Shown here: in pieces, positions 1-7,931 of the stretch | How the letters are laid out: every line of letters begins with the position of its first letter | Numbering within the stretch: position 1 is the first letter of the stretch | Origin: Deltaproteobacteria bacterium | Lineage (GTDB): Bacteria; Desulfobacterota; Desulfuromonadia; Desulfuromonadales; Geopsychrobacteraceae | Direction of reading: 5' to 3' | DNA: 40,414 nucleotides | Assembly: GCA_009993495.1 (NCBI GenBank) | Contig: JAACTI010000249.1 | Span: 1 to 40,414, forward strand | Notes under the pieces: model-generated | The model's input: only the letters and a program-made list of their open reading frames with translations | Told to the model about the DNA's origin: nothing | Databases searched by the model: none | Position numbers and translations under genes: made by a program

Positions 1-1027
1 GGGCCAGAATTGGCGGCCCGAGCAACAGGTTGACCCACCAAATGCCCGGCAAGGGTGATAAAACCTGGCGTTCGACCCATGTTTTCGCCATCAGGCTGAG
101 ATTGTAGTAAAGAAAGAAGATCACAATGGCGACAGTCGCCTTGCTATAGCGACTGCTGCGCGGAGCGCTGCGGCTTAAGGGGATCGCGAGCAACGCCAGT
201 AAAATAGTGGTTGGGCCGGTGGTCAAGCGCCACTGATATTCGGCAATTTCTTCCGCATTTGTGGATCTGGCCAAGTGGGCGCTGGTGGCGGCTTTGCGGT
301 TGTAGGGCCGGGGCGCAACCTTGGAGGTCAACTGCAGCAAGTTTTTGCCGAAGGACACCCGCCGCACTCGTTCGCTGCTTGTTGCTAAAATGTAGTGTTC
401 TCCGTGCTCAAAGAGAATTGATGCGGGGTTTCCTTGGCCGTCGTCAAGCTGCTGCGCGGTTTCGGCAAAGGTGACGCGCCGGCCGTATTCACCCAATTCC
501 CAGACGTAAACTCCCTGGGCCAGCTTGCGTGCATAATCAATTTTCTCGGTAAAAAAAACCAGATTATCCCCCAGTTCGTAAAAACGACCCGCTTCAACTT
601 TGGCAAAGTTGAAATCTTCTTTGGCCCCGGCTTCTGCGGCATAAATCTGTGCGTAAGCCCAAGGGCGGGCGTAAAGAGACAGGCCGCTGACCAGCAGGGC
701 GAGGGGCAGGGCGAGAAAAAACACCGATTTGATAACCCGCCCCGGCCCGATACCACAGGCTTCCATGGCGGTCATTTCGTTGTCAGCGTGAAGTTGGCTT
801 AAGGCGAGGACAATCGCTAGATAAAGCGTGACGGGCAGTAAAACTTCAAGGGCAATGAGAATTTTAAAAAAAACCAGCGCGGCCACCGCTTGCCCGGCCA
901 GCAATCCATTGACCGCATCGTTAAGGAAGCGGGTCGCACTGTAGCCCGCAAAGATGATCATCAGCACCAGGCCGATGGCTATTTGGGGGGACAGGATATC
1001 GCGAAGGATGTGACGCTCAAGAATCAC
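1..1027 (-). CDS. LptF/LptG-family LPS export permease, partial (3' end outside window)
   Basis: This is the inner-membrane permease of the Lpt ABC transporter that extracts lipopolysaccharide and feeds it to the periplasmic bridge. The minus frame reads open from about 1027 to the window edge. It begins VILERHILRDILSPQIAIGL, the usual LptF/G opening before TM1. It then shows the family segment LHADNEMTAMEACGIGP (the conserved DNEMTAL..AGI cytoplasmic motif), a periplasmic beta-jellyroll part with FYELGDNLVFF, and a second group of hydrophobic segments ending near position 1. The GTG at 1027 is chosen because the product then starts like family members, although its RBS is weak. LptF and LptG are hard to separate on a fragment. 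LptF is slightly favoured because it is usually the first of the pair, and lptG would then lie just outside the window. Confidence 0.85.
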   Translation of the reverse strand, partial: MILERHILRDILSPQIAIGLVLMIIFAGYSATRFLNDAVNGLLAGQAVAALVFFKILIALEVLLPVTLYLAIVLALSQLHADNEMTAMEACGIGPGRVIKSVFFLALPLALLVSGLSLYARPWAYAQIYAAEAGAKEDFNFAKVEAGRFYELGDNLVFFTEKIDYARKLAQGVYVWELGEYGRRVTFAETAQQLDDGQGNPASILFEHGEHYILATSSERVRRVSFGKNLLQLTSKVAPRPYNRKAATSAHLARSTNAEEIAEYQWRLTTGPTTILLALLAIPLSRSAPRSSRYSKATVAIVIFFLYYNLSLMAKTWVERQVLSPLPGIWWVNLLLGPPILA

Positions 1028-1081
1028 GGGGAACTCATTCCGTCGGAACGACGCCGAAGTTGCTGTAAAATAGTTTTTTTG

Positions 1082-1109
1082 TTGACACCGCCCCGCTGGC
1101 TTTTCTATT
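1082..1109 (+). promoter_or_regulatory. Putative sigma70 promoter for the nucleotidyltransferase at 1221
   Basis: A consensus -35 box TTGACA (1082-1087) is followed after 16 bases by TCTATT (1104-1109). It lies in the 193-base divergent gap between the LptF/G-like gene and the plus-strand nucleotidyltransferase, leaving a leader of about 100 bases. The -10 box is only fair. Confidence 0.45.
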
Positions 1110-1220
1110 TTCTGTCAGTTTGAACTATGCCCAAGGCTGATGGGGCGTGATCCTATCATGCCTTGATAAAAGGCGGCAAGAATCAGACGATCTTGGCGCA
1201 TAACGAAAGGAATTTAGCAG

Positions 1221-1964
1221 ATGAAGGCAATTATTCTCAGTGCTGGTCAGGGCAAGCGGCTTCTGCCCCTGACGGCGGAACGACCCAAGTGTGCCGTTGA
1301 AATTCATGGTCAGTCGATGATCGAATGGCAGATTGATGAACTGCATCGCTGCGGGGTGGAGGATATCTGTGTGGTGCTCGGTTATGGTGCCGAAACGGTT
1401 GAAAAATTGCTTGCTGAGCGTTATGGCGCGGGCAAGGTGCGGACAATTTTTAATCCCTTTTACGCGGTATCCGACAATCTTGGTACCTGCTGGGTGGCAC
1501 GGGCGGAAATGACCGCAGATTTCATCATTCTGAATGGCGACACCCTGTTTCAGGCGCCGGTGCTGGCAAAGCTGCTGGCTTCACCGGCGCACCCGGTGAC
1601 GGTGACAACGGATCGCAAGCCCGGCTACGACAGTGACGACATGAAGGTCATTCTCGAGGGCGAGCGCCTGCTGCGGATTGGCAAAGATCTCCCCCTTGAT
1701 CAGGTTCATGCCGAATCTATTGGCATGCTGTTGTTTCGCGGCGAAGGTTGCGCTCTGTTCCGGAATACGGTTGAACGCGTTTTACGCGATACCGCCGGGC
1801 TGAAACGCTGGTACCTTTCGGTGATCGATGAACTGGCCCAACAGCATCCGGTCGCGACCTGCTGTATTGAAGGGTTGCTCTGGGGTGAAGTCGATTGCCC
1901 GGAAGACCTGCCCCATGCCGAAGACGTTGTACGCGGCATTGCCCAAGCCGGTGCGGTTGCCTAG
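1221..1964 (+). CDS. LicC/PntC-like sugar/alcohol-phosphate nucleotidyltransferase
   Basis: This 247-residue protein has the NTP_transferase fold. It opens with MKAIILSAGQGKRLLPLT, the G-x-G-x-R nucleotide-binding loop, with PKCAVEIHGQSMIEW as the lysine-bearing second motif. FIILNGDTLF (around residue 100) supplies the metal-binding Asp. The C-terminal part (KRWYLSVIDELA, WGEVDCPEDL) resembles CTP-using enzymes that activate phosphocholine, phosphonates or inositol phosphate (LicC, PntC, IPCT). It probably makes a CDP- or UDP-activated head group or sugar. The ATG at 1221 follows a GAAAGGA RBS. No kinase or phosphotransferase partner is visible, so the substrate is unknown. A role in head-group activation for the neighbouring sphingolipid genes is an inference from position only. 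Confidence 0.75.
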   Translation: MKAIILSAGQGKRLLPLTAERPKCAVEIHGQSMIEWQIDELHRCGVEDICVVLGYGAETVEKLLAERYGAGKVRTIFNPFYAVSDNLGTCWVARAEMTADFIILNGDTLFQAPVLAKLLASPAHPVTVTTDRKPGYDSDDMKVILEGERLLRIGKDLPLDQVHAESIGMLLFRGEGCALFRNTVERVLRDTAGLKRWYLSVIDELAQQHPVATCCIEGLLWGEVDCPEDLPHAEDVVRGIAQAGAVA

Positions 1965-2000
1965 CGCGCCGGCTCGGGGTTCTTTGGCGAAATACTCCAA

Positions 2001-2039
2001 AAAAGCCCGAGATTCCTCTTATGGTGATCTCGGGCTTTT
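2001..2039. terminator. Bidirectional intrinsic terminator
   Basis: A perfect 13-bp stem (2001-2013 with 2027-2039, arms AAAAGCCCGAGAT / ATCTCGGGCTTTT) has a 13-nt loop. The A-run and T-run on either side allow it to act in both directions. It sits between the convergent genes ending at 1964 and 2068. Confidence 0.9.
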
Positions 2040-2067
2040 GTTACTCCGGAGCTGAAGAGAGACACAA

Positions 2068-2892
2068 TTAGTTTGAAAGATTATCCTGAGATTGTGCGGT
2101 GAGAATTTTTTCCACCAATTGCCAGTCCTCCAACTTATCCACATCCACCGCCGCTTCGGGCTGGGTCATCCACACTGCGCCAGCATTAACCCCCATGGCA
2201 GCCGAAAGCCTCGCCAGCCCCTGCTCCAGGGTTAAACGACCGCAAAGATAACGCAGCACGGCAGTTACCCCCAGGGTGCGGACAATTTTGAGGGGGTGCT
2301 TGCGTTGCTCTTCGACGCGACGCCAGAAGAGCGCCGCCTGACGACCTTGAGGGGTGAGAAACGCAAACAGATTGCACCCGCAATAGTTGGCCCCGCGCAG
2401 GCGCGTAATGGTGCGACGGCCTTCAGGAAAGGCGTTGGTCACCAGTTCGGCGGGGGCGATCCCGGCAACCACATCTGCCTTGGCTGCCAGGGCTCCGGCG
2501 GCAAAATGTTCAATCATCTCTGGCGTCAGCAGAGCATGGTCGGCAGTGGTCAGCAGGGCTGGGATCTCCGCTGAAATCAGGTCGAGGGCGGCGCGGGCAC
2601 TCAGGCTGGGTGAAGAAGCGTTCTCTTGCCAGCGCAGGTTTCCAGCGGCGACCCGCCGGGCGAGTTCAGGCTCCTGCTCAAGCAAGCGGGTGGTCGAACC
2701 GCAAACCAGGCACGAATCGACGCTGGGTGCTGCCGCCAAGGCATCCAGTACTCTGAGAATCATGGGCTTGCCCCCAACCGGCACCAGCGCTTTGCAGCTG
2801 ACGCCGGCGGCACTGGCGACCGGGTCGCTGGGGCCACGATCACCGGCGAGGATAATTGCCGCGAACTTGCCTTTTTTTTCGGATTTCACCAT
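2068..2892 (-). CDS. MobA-like NTP transferase-domain protein
   Basis: This 274-residue protein has a MobA-like nucleotidyltransferase domain. The N-terminal AAIILAGDRG loop is a degenerate G-x-R loop. KALVPVGGKPMILRVLDAL is the second conserved motif, and LLTTADHALLTPEM holds the acidic metal site (T-A-D, around residue 117). The C-terminal half (YCGCNLFAF, DVDKLEDWQLVEKIL) matches a group of uncharacterised bacterial proteins rather than true molybdopterin guanylyltransferase. An AGGAAGGA RBS precedes the ATG at 2892. The start overlaps the stop of the upstream acyltransferase by 7 bases, so the two are translationally coupled. This implies a role tied to the ceramide product, possibly head-group activation. 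The substrate is not evident. Confidence 0.7.
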   Translation of the reverse strand: MVKSEKKGKFAAIILAGDRGPSDPVASAAGVSCKALVPVGGKPMILRVLDALAAAPSVDSCLVCGSTTRLLEQEPELARRVAAGNLRWQENASSPSLSARAALDLISAEIPALLTTADHALLTPEMIEHFAAGALAAKADVVAGIAPAELVTNAFPEGRRTITRLRGANYCGCNLFAFLTPQGRQAALFWRRVEEQRKHPLKIVRTLGVTAVLRYLCGRLTLEQGLARLSAAMGVNAGAVWMTQPEAAVDVDKLEDWQLVEKILTAQSQDNLSN

Positions 2893-4091
2893 GGGGCCGA
2901 TCCTTCCTGGCGGAGGGTTTTCTCATAAATGCGATAGCGTTTGTAAGCCCAGCCGCCGATGGATTCGATGATCTTGCGCATACCGGTATTGCTTTCCAGG
3001 ATCCACGACATTTCCGCTTGCCGCATCCCGCGCTTACGCACCTCGGGCTGAAGTGCGGTAATCATCATCAGTGCCAATATGGCTCCCAGACGGCTGTCCT
3101 GATAGCGTTGGCGGACACCCATCAACGGAACCCGACCACTTTTGATTCCGCTGATTTTGAGACGCCACAGCAGTTTCAGCCAGCCGAAAGGCAAGAGCCT
3201 GCCGTTAAGGTCACGAATGGCCTCGTTCAGGTTGGGGAAAACCACCATCATCGCGGCCGGTTCGCCGTCAACTTCGGCGATACGGACAAACTCACCCGGC
3301 ACTAGGAGTTTGAGGTTTTTCCCCAGTTCGGTAAATTCTTCATCGGTAAAGGGAATAAACCCCCAATTTTCCGCCCAGGCGTCTTCGAAAATATCTTTAA
3401 TGATCGCCAAATCCTGCTGAAAATTTTTCCAATTCAACGGTCTTAGCTTCACCCGCTTGCCCAGACGTGCTGCCAGACGATCCAACTCAACCGGCACCGT
3501 AAAATCGGTCGCGATCTGATAGGCGAGAAGATCCTGGATGCCTTGATACCCCTGGGCGTTGATCTGTTGCGCATAATAGGGACGGGCGTGACCCATCATA
3601 ATGGCTGGCGGGCTATCAAAACCTTCGACCAGCAGGCCGCATTCTTCGTTGATGGAAAAATTGAAGGGGCCACGTACTCTAGCCATCCCGCGGCTGCGCA
3701 GCCAGTTTTCCGCCCTATTGAAGAGGGCCGCGAAAACCTCAGCGTCATTTTCGGCTTCAATGAAGCCGAAAAAACCCGTGCTGTCGCCATATTGCTGCAG
3801 ATGAAGTTGATCAATTTGGGCACTGATGCGACCCAAGGTTTGATTTCCGCGGCGGGCGATCCAGGTTTGTACCTCGGCATGCTGGTAATAAGGGTTGTGC
3901 GTGGAAAAGTGCATTTTTCGTTCGAAAAACAGCGGCGGTATCCAGGCAGGATCGTCACGATACACTGACCAGGGCAGGCGCAGAAATTGGTGGAAATGCT
4001 GCCGGCTATCTGCCGGAAAAATTTCCACTGGGGCCAAACTCTCATGCGTTTCCAGGAGTGTTTGGGGAGATTTTACTCGCGGTGAGGTCAT
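2886..4091 (-). CDS. YghO/bCerS-like GNAT-fold acyltransferase (putative bacterial ceramide synthase)
   Basis: This 401-residue protein belongs to the large GNAT-like YghO family. Visible landmarks are WSVYRDDPAWIPPL near the N-terminus, then GFFGFIEAEND and RVRGPFNFSINEECGLLVEG in the middle. The C-terminal half carries VRIAEVDGEPAAMMVVFPN and EMSWILESNTGMRKIIESIG, the second resembling the acetyl-CoA-binding end of a GNAT domain. In Caulobacter a protein of this family (bCerS) N-acylates 3-ketosphinganine. The divergent serine palmitoyltransferase, ACP, ligase and SDR genes make the same role likely here. There is no signal peptide or obvious membrane segment, so it probably acts on the cytoplasmic side of the inner membrane. 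The ATG at 4091 gives the family-length product, and its RBS is weak. Confidence 0.75.
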   Translation of the reverse strand: MTSPRVKSPQTLLETHESLAPVEIFPADSRQHFHQFLRLPWSVYRDDPAWIPPLFFERKMHFSTHNPYYQHAEVQTWIARRGNQTLGRISAQIDQLHLQQYGDSTGFFGFIEAENDAEVFAALFNRAENWLRSRGMARVRGPFNFSINEECGLLVEGFDSPPAIMMGHARPYYAQQINAQGYQGIQDLLAYQIATDFTVPVELDRLAARLGKRVKLRPLNWKNFQQDLAIIKDIFEDAWAENWGFIPFTDEEFTELGKNLKLLVPGEFVRIAEVDGEPAAMMVVFPNLNEAIRDLNGRLLPFGWLKLLWRLKISGIKSGRVPLMGVRQRYQDSRLGAILALMMITALQPEVRKRGMRQAEMSWILESNTGMRKIIESIGGWAYKRYRIYEKTLRQEGSAPW

Positions 4092-4275
4092 GGCTTGTCG
4101 TCACTTCTTGAGAATGGGTCGGGATGCGGAGCCTGATGCAGAGAACGTAAAACACGTTCCCTAACCTTCAAGGATGAAGTGCATTGTATATTGATAGAAT
4201 TCTATGCTGGATTTCAAGGGTTTTATTTTGTAGAATCAGCGGCTGTTTGCTTCTGAACCTTTTTGCGGAGTTTTT

Positions 4276-4707
4276 GTGACCAACCCGACCCTCGATAAAT
4301 TCGGTTATCCCGAAAGTTTAATTGAAGAAACTTTCCATTGGGTTGTGCTCCTGCGGCCGGCCCAGGTAACCCTGGGGTCTCTGGTGCTGGTATGCAAGGA
4401 ACCGGTGCAGGCGCTTTCAGATCTGAGCATGGACGCTTTCGTGGAATTGCAACAAGTGATCGAAAGAGTGGAGCGTTCTTTGCATAAAACTTTCGATTAC
4501 GACAAGATCAATTACCTGATGTTGATGATGGTTGATCCCGATGTGCATTTTCACATCATCCCGCGCTATAGCGCGAAACGGATTTTTGAGGGGGTTGAGC
4601 TTCAAGATACTGGCTGGCCCGGCCCGCCTGATCTGGCCTCTTGCAATGAGTTAAACACCACGACTATGCATGCCCTGCGCAGGCATTTGCTGACGATTTG
4701 GGGCTGA
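4276..4707 (+). CDS. HIT-family (histidine triad) nucleotide-binding protein
   Basis: This 143-residue protein has the HIT fold: VVLLRPAQVTLGSLVLVCKE near the N-terminus and DVHFHIIPRY around residues 93-102. The catalytic middle His and the third His of the triad are present. The first triad position is Asp rather than His, a variant also seen in other HIT proteins. HIT enzymes hydrolyse nucleoside phosphoramidates or acyl/sugar-linked nucleotides (Hint, Fhit, GalT groups). The start is GTG at 4276 behind GCGGAG. It lies 25 bases before the fatty acyl-AMP ligase gene and is probably cotranscribed with it. A clean-up role on AMP- or CDP-linked intermediates is possible but not shown. Confidence 0.75.
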   Translation: MTNPTLDKFGYPESLIEETFHWVVLLRPAQVTLGSLVLVCKEPVQALSDLSMDAFVELQQVIERVERSLHKTFDYDKINYLMLMMVDPDVHFHIIPRYSAKRIFEGVELQDTGWPGPPDLASCNELNTTTMHALRRHLLTIWG

Positions 4708-4732
4708 TATCTTTTACAATGGAATTTGAATT

Positions 4733-6496
4733 ATGGATGAGCTGAATGCGACACCAACCGAAAACACCCTCTCTCTGCGCCTGGGTGATTTTTCAACTTT
4801 AGCTGAAGCCCTTGATTATGCCGCCGCGGGCCAGACCGGTTTTAATTTTTATTCCGGCAGGGGTGAACTGGCGTGCGTTCTTTCTTATACTTTGCTGCGC
4901 ACTCAAGCCCGGATTCTCGCGGGCAAACTTCTTAGCCTGGGCTTGCCGCGCGGATCTCACTTTGCGTTAATTGCTGAAACCGATGCTGAATTCGTGCGTT
5001 TTTTCTTCGCCTGTCAGTATGCCGGGCTGGTTCCGGTGCCCTTGCCGGCGGCGCTTCACCTGGGTGGACATCAGGCCATAGTCGAAAAAATGCGTGGACT
5101 TCTGGCGGCCTGCGGTGCCAGTGCCGCCATGGCAACCCTGCCTTTTTTCGATTTTTTATCTGAAGCGGCAGGCAGGCTACAAATCACCCATGTCGGTTGT
5201 CCGGATGACTTTGATCGTTTGCCGGAATCCGCCGCCATCCTCTGCCCCTTGGGCCCGACAGAAACGGCTTATCTGCAATATACCTCGGGGAGCACCCGTT
5301 TCCCCCGCGGCGTGGTGATTAACCAGCAAACGGTAATGGCCAATCTGGCCGGGATTACTGAGCACGGCTTGTGTGTGCGCCCCGGCGATCGTTGTACCTC
5401 GTGGCTGCCCTTCTACCACGATATGGGACTGGTTGGTTTTCTGCTGGCACCCCTCGTTTCCCAGTTGTCCGTCGACTATCTGAATACGCGTGATTTTGCC
5501 GTGCGTCCACGCTTGTGGCCGGCATTGATTTCACGTAACCGCAGTACCATCTCTTACAGCCCCACCTTTGGCTATGCTCTCTGCGCCCGGCGGATGCGTC
5601 CGGCCGATATCGCTCAATATGACCTAAGTTCCTGGCGCATTGCCGGCACCGGTGCCGAACCCATCCGTCCCGATGTTCTCGAAGGCTTTGCCGAGGTTTT
5701 TGCGGCGGCGGGGTTCCGCTCCCAGGCCTTTGTGGCCTCTTACGGAATGGCCGAATGCTCCCTGGCGATCAGCTTCGCGCCCCTTAATCGTGGGCTGGAA
5801 CTTGACCGGATTAAGAGTGAAGATTTGGTTGAAAAGGCGCTGGCGGTCTCAGCCCTCAGCGATTCCACCGACCCGAACATTAAAGACATGGTTTTCTGTG
5901 GCCGGGTGCTGCCGGGCCATGAATTGGAAGTTCGCGATGGCCAGGGACGGGCGCTGCCCGAACGACACTGCGGGGTTTTGTTCGTGCGCGGCCCAAGCGT
6001 GATGAGTGGTTATTTGAACGATCCCCAGGCAACCGCCGAAGTCTTAAGTTGTGATGGCTGGCTCAATACCGGCGATCTTGGCTATCTGGTCGACGGTCAG
6101 GTGGTCGTGACCGGGCGGCAGAAAGATTTAATCATCATTAACGGGCGCAACATCTGGCCGCAGGATCTCGAAGTATTGGCCGAGGAGCTACCCGGCATTC
6201 GCTTGCGTGATGCCGCCGCCTTTTCCGTCCCCGGGGTCGAGGGGGAAGAAACGGTCGTATTGGTGGTGCAGTTTCGCTATTCCGGCGAAACGGAGCGCAT
6301 CTTGTTAATTGACAGTTTGCGCCGCCGGGTGCGTGAAGAGTTTGGCTTTGATTGTTTTGTCGAGCTTGTTCCACCGCGCACCTTACCGCAGACCTCGTCC
6401 GGCAAGCTTTCGCGTACTGCGGCGCGCAAAAGTTTTCTTGAGCGTCAGCACCAGGCTCCCAACTTTCCCCTTCTCCTCCAGCAAACCGGTAGTTAA
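4733..6496 (+). CDS. Fatty acyl-AMP ligase (FAAL)-like acyl-ACP/CoA synthetase
   Basis: This 587-residue member of the ANL (acyl-adenylate-forming) superfamily has the P-loop YTSGSTRFPRG at residues 183-193. It also has FYHDMGLVG (227-235), typical of FAALs, then SYGMAE, the ATP-binding TGDLGYL and hinge/C-terminal motif GRQKDLIIINGRNIWPQD. The C-terminus carries the catalytic lysine segment LPQTSSGKLSR. It should adenylate a fatty acid and pass it to a carrier, most plausibly the ACP encoded at 7677. In Caulobacter an equivalent synthetase is needed for ceramide formation. It lies between the HIT gene (25-base gap) and the SDR gene (6-base gap), so these form one operon. Whether CoA or ACP is the acceptor cannot be told from sequence. 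Confidence 0.85.
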   Translation: MDELNATPTENTLSLRLGDFSTLAEALDYAAAGQTGFNFYSGRGELACVLSYTLLRTQARILAGKLLSLGLPRGSHFALIAETDAEFVRFFFACQYAGLVPVPLPAALHLGGHQAIVEKMRGLLAACGASAAMATLPFFDFLSEAAGRLQITHVGCPDDFDRLPESAAILCPLGPTETAYLQYTSGSTRFPRGVVINQQTVMANLAGITEHGLCVRPGDRCTSWLPFYHDMGLVGFLLAPLVSQLSVDYLNTRDFAVRPRLWPALISRNRSTISYSPTFGYALCARRMRPADIAQYDLSSWRIAGTGAEPIRPDVLEGFAEVFAAAGFRSQAFVASYGMAECSLAISFAPLNRGLELDRIKSEDLVEKALAVSALSDSTDPNIKDMVFCGRVLPGHELEVRDGQGRALPERHCGVLFVRGPSVMSGYLNDPQATAEVLSCDGWLNTGDLGYLVDGQVVVTGRQKDLIIINGRNIWPQDLEVLAEELPGIRLRDAAAFSVPGVEGEETVVLVVQFRYSGETERILLIDSLRRRVREEFGFDCFVELVPPRTLPQTSSGKLSRTAARKSFLERQHQAPNFPLLLQQTGS

Positions 6497-6502
6497 GGGG
6501 CA

Positions 6503-7468
6503 ATGCCTACCGATTTTCCCTTGAAATCAAGGCAGACAAGACCGGTTCATTGTGTTGGCGTAACCGGCGGCACGGGTTTCATCGGCAAGGCGATCATTCA
6601 TCAACTTACCCAGGCCAAGCTGGCGGTCAGGGCGCTGGTACGTCCGGCTTCTCGTTCAGCTTGTTTCGATCATCCACATTTGACCTGGGTCTCCGGCCAT
6701 CTAGGTGATTCGCAAAGCTTGCAACGCTTGGTTGCCGGAACGGATGCCCTTGTCCACTGTGCCGGAGCCGTGCGCGGACGAAATCTCGCGGATTTTGCCC
6801 CCACCAATATTGACGGCGTTGCCAATCTCGTTCGCGCAGCGAGAGGGACGGGTACCTGCCGGCGTTTTTTGCACCTCTCCTCTCTTGCCGCGCGCGAACC
6901 GCATCTTTCAGCCTATGCCGCAAGCAAAAATCAGGGCGAACGGGTGCTGCAAAAGGAAGCGGGAGATCTGTGCTGGACGATTTTGCGACCGCCGGCCGTT
7001 TATGGCCCCGGTGAGCGTGAATTGCTGCCCTTGCTCCAGTGGTTGCGGCGTGGCTTGCTCTTTACGCCTGGCGCCGAAGCGGGGCGCTTTTCCATGATTT
7101 TTATTTCAGACCTGGCGGGTGCTGTCCAAAATTGGCTCCAAAGCGATACGGACTGCGGTGGTTGCTATACTCTGGATGATGGAACCCCCCAGGGGTACAC
7201 TTGGGACGACCTGCGGGACATCGGAAGGGATGTCTTCAGCCGCTCTGTTCACCGCATCAAGGTTCCCGCGTCCCTCCTTGGCGCGGTGGCTGGCTTTAAC
7301 CTTGCACTCGCGCGCCTCGGTGGTTATCGCCCCATGCTGACTCCCGGCAAGGTGAGAGAGCTCTGTCATCCCGATTGGGTGTGTGATCATCGTGAGTTTA
7401 GTCGTGTCACCGGGTGGCAGCCCCAGGTTGTTTTAGCCGAAGGCTTATGCCGTCTTTTTGTCCGCTGA
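6503..7468 (+). CDS. CerR-like NAD(P)-dependent SDR epimerase/dehydratase (putative ceramide reductase)
   Basis: This 321-residue extended short-chain dehydrogenase has the Rossmann motif TGGTGFIG at residues 21-28, the active-site serines in HLSSLAA (126-127) and the catalytic Tyr138-x3-Lys142 in SAYAASK. ILRPPAVYGPGE follows, as in NAD-dependent epimerases. In Caulobacter the extended-SDR enzyme CerR reduces the keto group of 3-ketoceramide after acylation. This gene's place directly behind the acyl-AMP ligase and ahead of ACP/SPT fits that assignment. An AAGGGG sequence overlapping the previous stop lies only a few bases from the ATG at 6503. A sugar-nucleotide epimerase is the alternative by fold alone. 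Confidence 0.78.
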   Translation: MPTDFPLKSRQTRPVHCVGVTGGTGFIGKAIIHQLTQAKLAVRALVRPASRSACFDHPHLTWVSGHLGDSQSLQRLVAGTDALVHCAGAVRGRNLADFAPTNIDGVANLVRAARGTGTCRRFLHLSSLAAREPHLSAYAASKNQGERVLQKEAGDLCWTILRPPAVYGPGERELLPLLQWLRRGLLFTPGAEAGRFSMIFISDLAGAVQNWLQSDTDCGGCYTLDDGTPQGYTWDDLRDIGRDVFSRSVHRIKVPASLLGAVAGFNLALARLGGYRPMLTPGKVRELCHPDWVCDHREFSRVTGWQPQVVLAEGLCRLFVR

Positions 7469-7574
7469 TGGTTTGGATAAAACCTTAATTGAGGCGTTGC
7501 AAAAAATCACCAACTGCGGCATTACTGCAACGGTCATTGCGGTTTTTGGTAGCACGGACTCGCCACTTTGTTCG

Positions 7575-7622
7575 AAAGAATCTGTGACATTCTTTAAATT
7601 TTTTGACCATAAATTCTTTGGT
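7575..7622 (+). promoter_or_regulatory. Inverted repeats in the leader of the ACP gene
   Basis: The 208-base gap before the ACP gene carries two inverted repeats. AAAGAAT (7575-7581) faces ATTCTTT (7589-7595) across CTGTGAC, and GACCA (7605-7609) faces TGGTC (7618-7622) followed by six T. The second could be a weak terminator for the upstream operon or part of a leader. A separate promoter or attenuator for acp-spt is therefore likely, but no convincing -10 box is seen. Confidence 0.35.
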
Positions 7623-7676
7623 CTTTTTTGCAGATTTATTGACGCCCCCCATCCGTAAATTCCTGGGAGAACCTGA

Positions 7677-7928
7677 ATGCCTGTACCTGATTACGCGGAA
7701 ATCCTCGCAGACGTCGAGGATCTGATCCGCCGCTTTATCAAGAATCCGGTCACGATTGAAGAAGACACTGAACTGGTTAATGGACTGGGCCTCGATTCTT
7801 TACTGGTGATGGAAGTGATTCAAGAGGTCGAAGATCGCTTTGATATTTTCTTTCCTTTGAATACTCTCGCTGAAATTCGCACCGTCAAAGATTTTGTCTT
7901 GCAAATTCAGCGCGAAATCGGAGGCTGA
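7677..7928 (+). CDS. Acyl carrier protein dedicated to sphingolipid synthesis
   Basis: This 83-residue ACP carries the 4'-phosphopantetheine site GLDSLLVMEVI with Ser41. The four-helix acidic ACP profile is complete (EEDTELVNGLGLDS, then EVEDRFDIFFPLNTLAEIRTVKDFV). It differs from housekeeping AcpP (no VEEKLG...F...LGADSLD pattern), as expected of a specialised carrier. The stop is 3 bases before the serine palmitoyltransferase start, so the two are translationally linked. The role inferred is to carry the acyl chain from the acyl-AMP ligase to the synthase. In Caulobacter an ACP at the same place is required for ceramide synthesis. Confidence 0.92.
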   Translation: MPVPDYAEILADVEDLIRRFIKNPVTIEEDTELVNGLGLDSLLVMEVIQEVEDRFDIFFPLNTLAEIRTVKDFVLQIQREIGG

Positions 7929-7931
7929 ATC

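Noticed and set aside
385..756. Open frames on both strands within 211-802
   Set aside because: They overlap the LptF/G-like frame, which alone shows family motifs and hydrophobic helices.
7458..7658. Small open frame between the SDR and ACP genes
   Set aside because: It overlaps the SDR end, has no RBS and has low-complexity composition typical of an AT-richer leader.
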